From Mesocentrotus franciscanus (taxonomy: Eukaryota > Echinodermata > Echinoidea > Camarodonta > Strongylocentrotidae), in NCBI GenBank assembly GCA_037976565.1, contig CP137671.1, forward strand, positions 17,698,982-17,762,981: a stretch of DNA of 64,000 nucleotides. Direction: 5' to 3'. The notes under the pieces are model-generated. The model did no database searches. It had not been told where the DNA came from and saw only the letters and a list, made by a program, of their open reading frames with translations. The first letter of the stretch is position 1; each line of letters opens with the position of its first letter. Below are positions 1 to 10,950 of the stretch, piece by piece. The position numbers and the translations under genes were made by a program.

Positions 1-1170
1 ATCTGAAAAATGGGAATTAACTGCACTATGTTGCATCTTTAAAATATTTTTCAAAAGATAGAACAAAATTATTACAAATTTTCGTTTCATTCCCAAAAGG
101 TGATAAATGAAAAATCGTTTCATTCCAAAAGGAGTTTAATCCACTATGTCGATTAGCAATTTGTGCGTTAAAACTACGTTTCGTTAAGCTAAATTTTACG
201 AGTTTTATAGATATGGTGCAGTTACCATTTTAGATGGTCAGTGCAAAGTTTCACTTAATTCAACATTTTGAAATATTATTTAAGGAATATTTTGGGGTCT
301 AGCTCCTTATTTAATGAAAAACCAGAAAGCGTTGTTTTTAGAGGAAATACCCGCCAAGTGGGTAAATTCAAAGTGGTAAATTTAAAAATCCTTCATTTAC
401 TCAAAATCGCTTAAAAGTGTATTGAATCCCTTTTGGAGTGAAACTCTTCGTTTGTGGAAGATAAACATGTTTTTGGAGGTTTGTGAATTCGAAGCAAAGG
501 ATTGTGCATGGCTAATTAATTAGTCCCCAGGGAAACATATTGCTCATTATCAACTATAGGTTTTCCCAATTAGAGCAGAAATAATAATAATGAGGATAAT
601 AATGAGGATAATAATGATTATTAATCATGAGAATAATAATCAGAATCTGGGTTTATATACCGTCTCTAAACGCTTTACAGATACTATTACCAGGGATATG
701 ATCATCGGATTCAAACACGCACAATGCTACCATCATCCCCATTATATAAGTTATGTAAGTTATATGAATACATTGACTGATTGATATTTATTTCGCCAGG
801 TAAATGTTCATTATATTTATAATTATGATGTAATCCATTCCTGTTTAATCAAATGTATATTACTTTTACAGCAATGTAATTTTGTAATTTCCTTCGGCAT
901 AACAATAATAATATTCACGATTTGATGGCGATTTTGCTTTTGTATATTCCATGGATCTCGACACCATGATGAGCGTATTCTAACAGAGTCTTCTTCTTCG
1001 TTTTCCTATCTCCCATCTCCCCCTCTCTCTCTCTCTCTCATTCTTTTGCGAGAATCCCGTAACGGTGACTCGCCATCTTAAATTTTAAAATCCGTCTATT
1101 CCTTTGTTCTTTTATGCATTAATAGCACTTTAGCCTAAAAATTAAATTTCAAAAAAATGAAAACACAACC
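1..1170. other. AT-rich intergenic DNA, no gene seen
   Basis: No ORF with recognisable protein content and no RNA gene is visible. There is a small AATAATGAGG-type repeat near 580-620 and a short CT run near 1020-1040. The only notable edge is at 1171-1175, where a 5-bp direct repeat marks the start of the next element. Confidence 0.6.
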
Positions 1171-1198
1171 ACACCCAGTGGCGGATCCAGGGGGGCAC

Positions 1199-1760
1199 AG
1201 AATTTTAAAATTGTTCTCCATTAATTAATTATGGTAATTTATGCAAATTTATTCCAAAAATAACAAAAATTGCTTTTTCTCCCTCATTTCTTGACCGATT
1301 TTGATTTGTTTTGCCTTATCTGGTAGAGCTAAATTTGGAACACTAAACTTCTACACAGAATTTTGAGATTTTGCTCCATTGATTATTTATGGTACTTTAT
1401 GCAAATTTATTCCAAAAATAATTTTTTTTTAAATCACAAAAAATGCTTCTTGTCCTTCATATTGTGACCGATTTTGATTTGATTTGCTTTATATCATAGA
1501 GCTAACTTTGGTACACTATACCTCTACGCAGAATTTTGAAATTTTTCTCCATTACTTAATTATGGTAATTTATGCAAAATTTATTCCAGAAAAAACAAAA
1601 ATTGCTTCTTCTCCCTCATTTCTTGACCGATTTTGATTTGGTTTGGTTTATCTGGTATAGAGCTAAATTTGGTTTAATAAAATTCTACACAGAATTTTGA
1701 GATTTTGCTCCATTGATTAATTATGGTAATTTATTCAAATTTATTCCAAAAATAACAAAT
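1199..1760. repeat. Tandem array, about 163-bp unit, 3-4 copies
   Basis: Units begin with CAGAATTTTGAGATTTTGCTCC-like sequence near 1199, 1358, 1528 and 1688. Each continues through an AT-rich stretch and a conserved TTCTTGACCGATTTTGATTT segment. The array lies inside the TIR element and the copies are clearly diverged. Confidence 0.75.
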
Positions 1761-2001
1761 AAAAGGTGAGTATGTTCTCTTACTAAGTTCGAGTCCTCCT
1801 TGTCATAAAACTTTATATTTTTCAACCAATTTTCATTCCATTTCCTTTAGTTTCTATTTAATCTTGTACAGCTAAATGAAATTATGTCCCTTCCAGGGCA
1901 TCAAATTTTTATTTTTTGACCAGTTCAAAAGTGTACCACATAAAATTTACGATATTTGTTGTTGCGAGATGCGGATGAGCGCTACGTCATTGACGTTCTG
2001 G

Positions 2002-2745
2002 TTATGGTCTCCATTGCGTTAGTATATAGATGCCAAGAAAACATCACTTACGGGGGTTAAAAATAGCAACAACAAAAAATCGCCTCGCCGCTATATACGC
2101 GGCTCGGACTTCGAGGCTCGTGGACGATGCTCCGCATCGTCATTGGGTAGAACCCCCCTTAAACTGTTACTTAAGTGATTTAAAAAGACGTTATCATGCA
2201 CTGCTTTTTATGGTCTCCATTGCGTTAGTATATATAGATGCCAAGAAAACATCACTTACGGGGGTTAAAAATAGCAACAACAAAAAATCGCCTCGCCGCT
2301 ATATACGCGGCTCGGACTTCGAGGCTCGTGGACGATGCTCCGCATCGTCATTGGGTCGAATCCCCCTTCAAACTGTTACTTGATTTAAAAAGACATTATC
2401 ATGCACTGCTTTTATGGTCTCCATTGTGTTAGTATATAGATGCCAGAAAAACATCACTTACGGGGGTTCAAAATAGCACCTCCCAAAAATCGCCTCATCG
2501 CTACGCGGCTCGTGGACAATGCTCTGCATCGTCTTTGGGTCAACCACCCCTTAAACTGTTACTTGATTTAAAAAGAAGTTATCATGCACTGCTTTTTATG
2601 GTCTCCATTGTGTTAGTATATAGATGCCAGGAAAACATCACTTACGGGGGTTCAAAATAGCACCCCCAAAAAATCGCCTCGCCGCTTCGCGGCTCGTGAA
2701 CGATGCTCCGTGTCGTCATTGGGTCAACCCCGCCCCCTTAGCAAA
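2002..2745. repeat. Tandem array, about 185-208-bp unit, 4 copies
   Basis: Copies start at about 2002, 2208, 2411 and 2596, each with TTATGGTCTCCATTG. They then contain ACATCACTTACGGGGGTT, a GC-rich segment (CGCCTCGCCGCT, GATGCTCCGCATCGTC) and an ATCATGCACTGCTTTT end. ORFs across this array are artefacts of the repeat periodicity. Copies 1 and 2 are nearly identical, which suggests recent expansion. Confidence 0.8.
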
Positions 2746-3352
2746 AAGCTAGATCCCATCATCCGCCCCTGGATCCCTACTCTTGGAGGGGGTAGGAGAA
2801 AGCAATTTTACGTCATATTACTCCAGGAAGTGCCTTAAAATGTACCTAATGTGGTTCTTAAATTGCAAATGCTTCCTACTCAGGGAGGGGGTTCTGACCC
2901 GCTCTCAGACCCACCCCCGCTTGGTTGCTCCGCTCCCTCGCCGCTGACGCCTCGCTCCATCGTTTTTCATATATTTCACCCCATGCGATTTTGTGCCCCC
3001 GGTAAGAAATTCCTGGATCCACCACTGACACCAACAAAAAAATGATTTCAATATTAATATAGAACACTCCAGAAAAGTGAAATGGGTCTGCAGACGGTTC
3101 CACGAGCTCGTTATACTTTTGTTATGATATGAAAATTTAAAAATAAATCAAAGATATAGGGGAATAAAAGAGATGGAAATGAAGAAGACAAAGACAGATA
3201 AGCCGAAAAGACGGTACTAGAGAGAGAGAGAGAGAGAGAGAGAAGGGAGAAGGAGGAGAAGGGAAGAGGTGCAGAGACAATATTTTTTATTTGGTTACTG
3301 AAAATGATGGTCATCGTTCTAACAGGCATGAGAAAAATATTCCTTTTTAACA

Positions 3353-4445
3353 TTAAATTACGGTCAGTTTAGCATCCAAGGGTCCTAGGTGGAATCCAGG
3401 GGGCAGAGCCCCGTAAGCTCATGGGTTTTAGGTATTAAATCACGGTCAGATGACCATATTTTGATACCTCATTATTTTGTGACATTGGCAGGTCACTAAT
3501 TGGCGTAGGGTCCAGGGGCGGAGCCCCCGAAGCTCAGGGGTTTTATGCATTCAATTACGGTCAGTTTAGCATCCAAGGGCCCTAGGTAGAATCCAGGGGC
3601 AGAGCCCCCGTAAGCTCATGGGTTTTAGGTATTAAATCACGGTCAGATGAGCATATTTTGATACCTCATTATTTTGTGACATTGGCAGGTCACTATTCTT
3701 TCTTTTTTTCTCTCTTTCTTTCTATTGCTCTTTAATATACTTTTTTTTAAAGGAGGGGAGCTCGAGCCCCCGAGCCTCGCCGTTCTGCGGGCCCTGACAT
3801 GAAGGCCTCTAAATACGTCTATTCCTTGCCTGACTTTAAATTTGGGAATTTGCCATTTTCCAACAAACGCATAAAAAGTAAAATTTACTAAAACGTGAGG
3901 AAAAATCCCGGAAGATTATGTAATTTTTAGCAAAATGTGTAAATCACTAGTATTGAATTATAAATAAACCATGCTTAAATTCTATTTGGGGGCAACTGCA
4001 GTAAATTGCACCTGAAATTGCATCATGCGCATTATAAGTTTCAAACGCTTTCTTTCATACAAATACACACAAAAAAGTTCCGAAAGTTTGAATGTATATT
4101 ATTTCACAAGATGTAATAAAACAATATGAATAATTCTAATTAATTCTACAAAATAGTTTTCCTCTGCATTTTGTTTTGTTGCTGTTTTGAGTTTATATTC
4201 ATATTATTGGTATCAAACAGGAACAAATAAATACATACATACATACCCCCGATCCACACCTTGTTGGCGGGAAAATCGCAACTGATCTCCCCACCTTTCT
4301 TCTTTTCCCCCTTTCCTTCCCTTCTCTCTCTTTTAAGTTTGCTGGGGCAAGGGCCTTTCGGTCCCCCCGATCCACACGTTGTTGGCCGAATCAATCGCAG
4401 CTGATATCCCCTTATTCTCATCCTTTTCTTTTCTTCTTCCTCTTT
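3353..4445. repeat. Element fragment paralogous to 6733-7437
   Basis: The sequence from about 3433 to 3775 and from 4091 to 4441 matches 6733-7074 and 7075-7436 almost base for base. The second copy lacks the roughly 315 bases at 3776-4090. Internally the segment repeats an ATTAAATTACGGTCAG...GGCAGAGCCCC module (3353, 3436, 3550) and a CCGATCCACAC-TTGTTGGC module (4249, 4368). No terminal repeats are visible here, so this looks like a truncated copy. It stops about 170 bp before the GPCR start codon. Confidence 0.75.
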
Positions 4446-4526
4446 ACCACTAAATAGAAATATTTTAGATGGCAAAGTTTTATGGAAAAATTATCTCTTT
4501 CGCCACTATTTAACAAAGTTCTCAAA

Positions 4527-4580
4527 ATGGCATCATCGATCGTTCTGTTCATTCTCATTTCTCTCATTAGGATTGACTGA
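4527..4580 (+). other. Possible 17-codon uORF before the GPCR start
   Basis: ATG at 4527 opens a 17-codon frame ending at TGA 4578-4580, 32 bases before the receptor ATG. It matters only if transcription starts upstream of 4527, which the sequence alone cannot show. Confidence 0.3.
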
Positions 4581-4612
4581 GGAAAGACATCTAGGAATAT
4601 CATAGAGAGACC

Positions 4613-5233
4613 ATGACGACTATATTCACAGACACCGCATCGGTGTTTTCAACGTCAACGTCGATCAGTGACAGCTTAACGACATCGTATGATGACGGAC
4701 CATCGGACGTCAATGGTCTCCATGACCTCCAGGATTCCAACTCGGCATCGACAGTGCACGTGTCATCGACGCAGAGCCCAGCCATCTTAACGAAGGACAG
4801 CGCCGGTAAGGTCCAGACATATGTCATCGTCGCTCTCGGCTTGCTCTTCAATTTCATGGCCCTGGTCGTGTACACGAAGGCCGGATGTAACCGACGACGG
4901 ACTACGCCGGTCATGCTTATCACCACGCTCGCCTGGATGGACTGCCTGGCCATGTTGTCGTACACCGGCCGCTCTGGCCTAAAACCTTTACTTCGCGACG
5001 AAAATCCGCGCGTCTACTGCAACATCTTCGGGTTCATCACGAACTTCTTCCCCTTCGCCTCCGGCTTCGTCGTCATGCTCATGTCCGTAGAGCGTTACAC
5101 GGCGCTGGTAACGCCGTATAGATACCACCGGAGATTTACGCGGCCCCGAACCACGGGGGCCGTTCTTTTCCTGGTCTGTGCCGCAGCTCTCATTGGGGCG
5201 CTCCCGTTTTTCGGCGTTGGGTCCTATGAAAGG
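4613..5233 (+). CDS. GPCR exon 1: N-terminal tail, TM1-TM4
   Basis: The start ATG sits in a good context (A at -3, A at +4). The exon encodes 207 aa and ends at AGG|GTAAAC. Reading past the donor adds only a few residues before a stop. GC content and codon use are clearly higher than in the flanking AT-rich DNA. Confidence 0.85.
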
Positions 5234-8200
5234 GTAAACAAATATATTTTTCAAAGTATATCATTATAAAAAATAATGATAATGATAATAACAAAATAAT
5301 GATGATGATGATGATGATGATGATGATAACGGACCCATTTCACACTGCATTGATTGACATGTACGGACCCTCTTCACAATGTATAATGCAAAAATATATA
5401 TAATGCAAGAGCACGGTACGAAGATAAGGGAACAAGGAATGGGGAATATCTCTTGGGTATGGAGTGGCAAATCAAGACGACTGCTTTGCTGAAGGATCTA
5501 TAATACCCTAGTATCTTATTCAAACAATCTTACATTTCCCTGATCAAACCTGAGCTATGTAAACTGCACCTCAGTATATGATACTACAGATATAAGAGTC
5601 CCCCTAAAACCAACAAAAGAGAAGAGACGAAAGAAAAGAGAAAAGAGCAAAGAAAATAAATATAAGGAATAAAAATAGAAATTGAACGGAAAGAAAACAA
5701 AAGAACAGAAAATTGAAAAAAAAGAGAAAAGAAAAGAAAAAAAAAATACAATTGAAAAGGAAAGAAAATAATAGAAAAGAAAAGAAACTAAATCAAAGAA
5801 AAAGAAACAGAAGAAAGGATAAGAGAAGAAATTAAATAAAAAGAAATTAAACCTAAAAATTAAAGTGGAATATTAAAAATAAAAGAAATCAACAGAAAAG
5901 TATGTTTTTAAATAAGAGAAAAAGGGTAAAGAAAATGAGTAAAAAAGAATTTTAATTCTTGTATATTCTTCTTTCTATATCTCGCTAGTAGGCCTCTTCC
6001 TCTACTCCAGTCCTGCTATCTAAAAAGAAATTGACCCCGACGTGATTCGAACACGCAACCTTCTGTTCTGGAGACAGACGCGCTACCATTGTGCCACAGG
6101 GCCTCGTGTTTATCAGGGAATTTATACGCATACAATTTGGCAAGAAAAAAAAACTAAAAATATTAGAGATATTGCAACACTTTTACTCTTTTATCCGTAT
6201 GGTACGGAGGCATAGCGCCAAAACAAGCCAGTGTCGTACACCTATATGGCGCCGAACAGGTATAGTGAGATGATGAAATACATTGCAATAATCATACCTC
6301 AGTCATACCGGCAAGACTGACACCAACGATAATAATAGTATGACGGCATGGCTGAATAACTAGTAAGCACTTTTGTCTAAAACAACCAGATTCTGCGCAT
6401 TGGTGAAATAACACATACTGATCTATATCAGATATGGAAATACTTTCAAAAGTTTGTTATGTAGGTTGTCCCAGGGGGGTGGGGGGTAGTCGTCCTAGAG
6501 GGTGGTTGCCCTAGGGGGTAGTTGTCCTAGAGGGTGGTTATACTAGGGGTGGTTATCCGGGGGTGGTTATCCAGGGGTGCTTGTCCAGGGGGTAGGTGTC
6601 CTAGAACCAGGCGCGGATCCAGGATTTCTTAGGGGGGGGGGCCAAATTTGAAATTTTGCGAGCCAAATATTGGTACGTAATGGTGACCACTAAAGCAGTG
6701 GCGTAATGAGCAAAATCGTTGGGGGGGTATGGGCATTAAATTACGGTCAGATGACCATATTTTGATACCTCATTATTTTGTGACATTGGCAGGTCACTAA
6801 TTGGCGTAGGGTCCAGGGGCGGAGCCCCCGAAGCTCAGGGGTTTTATGCATTCAATTACGGTCAGTTTAGCATCCAAGGGCCCTAGGTAGAATCCAGGGG
6901 CAGAGCCCCCGTAAGCTCATGGGTTTTAGGTATTAAATCACGGTCAGATGAGCATATTTTGATACCTCATTATTTTGTGACATTGGCAGGTCGCTATTCT
7001 TTCTTGTTTTCTCTCTTTCTTTCTATTGCTCTTTAATATACTTTTTTTTAAAGGAGGGGAGCTCGAGCCCCCGAATGTATATTATTTCACAAAATGTAAT
7101 AAAACAATATGAATAATTCTAATTAATTCTACAAAATAGTTTTCTTCTGCATTTTGTTTTGTTGCTGTTTTGAGTTTATATTCATATTATTGGTATCAAA
7201 CAGGAACAAATAAATACATACATACATACCCCGATCCACACCTTGTTGGCGGGGAAAATCGCAACTGATCTCTCCCACATTTCTTCTTTTTCCTCCTTTC
7301 CCTTCCCTTCCTTCTCTCTCTTTTAAGTTTGCTGGGGGGACGGGCCTTTCGGTCCCCCCGATCCACACGTTGTTGGCCGAATCAATCGCAGCTGATATCC
7401 CCTTATTCTCATCCTTTTCTTTTCTTCTTCCTCTTTTTTGTTCCCTTTTAGCTCTCCTCTTTCCCTTTCCCTTCCCTTTTTTTTTGGCGGGGGAGGCAAG
7501 GCCTTTGCCCCCGATACACATCTTGTTGGCGGAAAAATCGCAACTGATATCCCCCTTCTTTTCTTTTCTTCGTCCTCTTTATTTCTTTCCCTTTAACTCC
7601 TCTTTTCCTTTTTTCTTTCCCTTTCCTTCCTTCTCTCTTTTTTGTTTTGCTGGGGGGAGGCAACACCCTTTCGGCCCCCTCCGATCTCATTCTTTCCCCC
7701 TTTTCTTTTCTGCTTACTCTTCTTTCTTTCCCTTTCTCTCCCCTTTCCCTTTCCCTTCTTTTACTCTCTCTCTCTCTCATTTTTTTTTGGCGGGGGGGGG
7801 GCAAGGCCCCCTGGCCCCCCACCCCTGGATCCGCGCCTGCCTAGAACCCTATATCAGATACTTTACTCTACTTCCAAATAAATTATTATGCTATGCTTGT
7901 ACAACTTGGCGAGTAAAATCTCGTCCAATAAATGTTCATCCCTACCGGGGCCGGAGAGGTCAGTGGAAACGCGTTCATACATTCAGAACATCTGATTTGT
8001 ATATTTGATAAAATGTCAATTTGGTTCGATTCATCACTTACGAACGACAATCATTTTTCTCTATTGGGATTTACTTATTAGGAGTCTGTGATTCTCATTT
8101 CCGTTTCTCTTCATTTTTGACGGAAGGCGTCATAATTGCGGCTGAGCACAATTTTTTAGAACAAAGGGGGGCTAACCTATTTTGTGAGGTTTGCTCATTA

Positions 8201-10880
8201 TTTACATTACAACAACTGAACTCAAAAGTTCGTTATTTGTTTTCTTTGCCAGGCTGTAGGGCCTAGGGTGGGAGGGGATGCAACTATCCCTTTGCTTCAT
8301 TTAAATCAGCTAGTGCTTCCATGTATATACTTCTCCAGTACTGGTTCTTCTTCCTTGATCTTTTTCCTGTCAAAATAATCTCTTTTTCTTTGATTCATCT
8401 TTTTGATTTCCACCTCTCCTTCTCTTCTCCCTGCTTGTTATAAAATAACTATTCGCTAATTTGTCTAAGGAATCAGGAACAAGACGTATGTGTGTAGAAG
8501 GCGTAAAATATGACAGCATCGTCTTTTAACAGCTGCCTCTGTATATTATGAAACTGACTTGCAAATACAATTTTGTATAAACATCAAGGATTATTGAGCA
8601 CTTTTACGAGAATTAGTAGTAGTGGTTATTTTACCTGACTGCTAAGAAAGCATAAATGCTTGTTAGTAAGCAACCAGAGGACCGACGGCTTTAGGTCCTC
8701 TCCGAGGGACCTGGTAATGAGGATTAATGCCTTACCAAAGGGCACTAGCGCATCGACTTGGTTTCGAACCCGGGTCACCGAGATTGCGAGACCACTGCTC
8801 TACCAACTGCATGAGCTATCGCGCCTCCTCTAACTCTTCATAACTTCATAACTTTATAATTCTTTGTCCGAATTCATTCAAACCTTCACAAGTCTGCTTC
8901 TCTGATTTGTCTGCTTTCTTCTAGAGTAGTTTGCTATCAAGATCGGATTTCTCTTTAAGAACAGAAATGACGCAGGGGGGGGTAGAGAGCGGGAGAGACA
9001 GGAGAAAGAGAGAGAGAGAGAGAGGGAGAGAGAGAGAGAGAGAGAAAAAAAAAGACCCATTAGCATGTTCAGGGTGACAAGACTCAGGTGACTGGACTAC
9101 ATCGCTGTAGGCTAGAAACACAAATTCATAGATGTCCTCTTTCCAAGGAAGAATGGAGTAAGGACGTTACGAGGCAACGACTCCCCTTTAAAACATGGGG
9201 TTTGCGTGTCCGGACGCTTTAAAACATTAAAGCTATAACTTCTGCCTTTGGATTGAACGAAAAATACGCATCAAATAGCACTAACTATCCTAAATGTATC
9301 TGTCATTTTGGATACTGTCCAACATAAGCCTTGAAACATTCATGAAAAATTACATGTAAACTTCTTCAAATTACTGTTGGCAATAAATTGTAATAAAGTG
9401 TCCAGATAACCGAACTGTCCGAACACACAATCGACACGACATTGTGTATGAAAAGTGAAAAGGGAGGGAGGGGGAGCGAGAGAGAGAGAGAAAAATGAGG
9501 GGACGTGCCAGTACAATGTTTTTTTTTTTTATATTATTTGTTTGGCATTAATCTTCCACTTCAATTCTGCTACATAAAATCAAAAATGAGATATGACCCC
9601 GACGTGATTCGAACACGCAACCTTCTGATCTGGAGTCAGACGCGCTACCGTTGCGCCACGGAGTCTTCATGTTACCCGTATTGCGTTTCGAGGCGATGGA
9701 TCAATTTGGCCTATTGAAATAATGGGATATTACTCCTTTGCAATTTGTCATAGACATTTATAAGAGTGTTGAAATACATCTTATATGTGTATATACGTGA
9801 AAATGTGTACCTTAGAATCCATTAAGTAAACATCGTTATTTTACCATATCAATCTGAGCTAATAGTATGACGTATGTTTACAATTTTCATAATGTACTTG
9901 TACTAATTTGCAATATTATAACTTGAAGAAGCCATATTGGGCGAAAGATTCTTTAAACACGATCGCAACTACTTTCGAAAAATCAACCTAAGGCATTTTC
10001 AATAGCCTGGTGCGTCACCTGATGAATAATGTGTGAATATAATCATGACGCATAACGTAACATGATTTTTAGGGATAAAAGGGTATTGGAATTTGCCCTT
10101 GAGTTGATTTTTCGAAAACAGTTGCGATTGTGTTTTAATTCTATTCTAAATAATTTCCTCCGTCGGTGAACTACATCTTCTTTTAGTTATATATATATAT
10201 ATACAGTTAACAACTAAATTATTCATAAACATATAGCCCTTGTATATTTGATATTGTGTGTGTGTGTTTCGTAAGTCAAGAATGAAAGGTGGACTTTTCT
10301 TTTAAACAAAAAAGCAAAAGACCAACAACAAAAATTGACCCCGACGTGATTCGAACACGCAACCTTCTGATCTGGAGTCAGACGCGCTACCGTTGCGCCA
10401 CGGAGTCCGCATGACATACTACGGGGATTCGAGGCGATGCATCACTTTAGCCTATTTAAATTATGGTTGATTTAGGGCCTTTGTTGAAAATATTTAGATA
10501 TAACCTTTAATATGTCACATTTTCAAGAAACATAAATCGGGACATGATCGGGACAAATCAATTTGTCACATACATCTATATTTCAAAACTTGGTTAGGGA
10601 ATGAATAATTTAGCAGTCAACTGTAGAGAGAGAGAGAGATAGAGAGCGAGACTCAATACAAAATAAATAAATATAAACTCCGTTGACAACGTAATAGTGT
10701 AACAAAATTTCACCTTAAGGGCTTCTTCGGGTTATGATACTGCCAAGTACAGGCGAAAAAATCTTAGAGAAGATTTTTTCCGTTGTTAAAGGTTGTTTTT
10801 TTTTTAAGTTTATGTTGAGTCTCTTTTAAAATCTCCTCCGTCGCAGAACAATATCTTCTCTTTTATATACATGTATTATG

Positions 10881-10950
<70 letters not shown>

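Larger units (their letters stand above)
1176..3027. mobile_element. Non-autonomous DNA transposon with CAGTGGCGGATCCAGG ends
   Basis: The left end reads CAGTGGCGGATCCAGG and the right end CCTGGATCCACCACTG, an inverted repeat with one mismatch over 16 bp. ACACC flanks both sides (1171-1175 and 3028-3032), consistent with a 5-bp target-site duplication. There is no transposase-like ORF; the interior is made of two unrelated tandem arrays. I leave the superfamily open: similar GGATCC-containing ends occur on the element at 6608-7839, which has an 8-bp duplication instead. Confidence 0.65.
5395..9665. repeat. Left arm of large inverted repeat in GPCR intron 1
   Basis: This arm is the reverse complement of 12706-14790, interrupted by insertions. 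Matches run 5395-5605 to 14580-14790, a purine tract 5605-5960 to a CTTT tract 14225-14560, tRNA 6032-6103 to 14082-14153, 6104-6466 to 13760-14081, 7867-8610 to about 13000-13755, and 9495-9665 to 12706-12870. Sequence private to this arm is the minisatellite plus hAT-like element, a SINE, and about 0.5 kb around 9000-9490. Confidence 0.85.

Noticed and set aside
2030..2432. Two ORFs beginning with the same MPRKHHLRGLK sequence
   Set aside because: The identical starts come from successive copies of the 200-bp tandem repeat; frames shift between copies.
7370..8008. 212-aa plus-strand ORF and overlapping frames on both strands
   Set aside because: It lies in the CT-rich tandem modules of the hAT-like element. 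Composition is low-complexity Phe/Ser/Pro and frames on the other strand are equally open.
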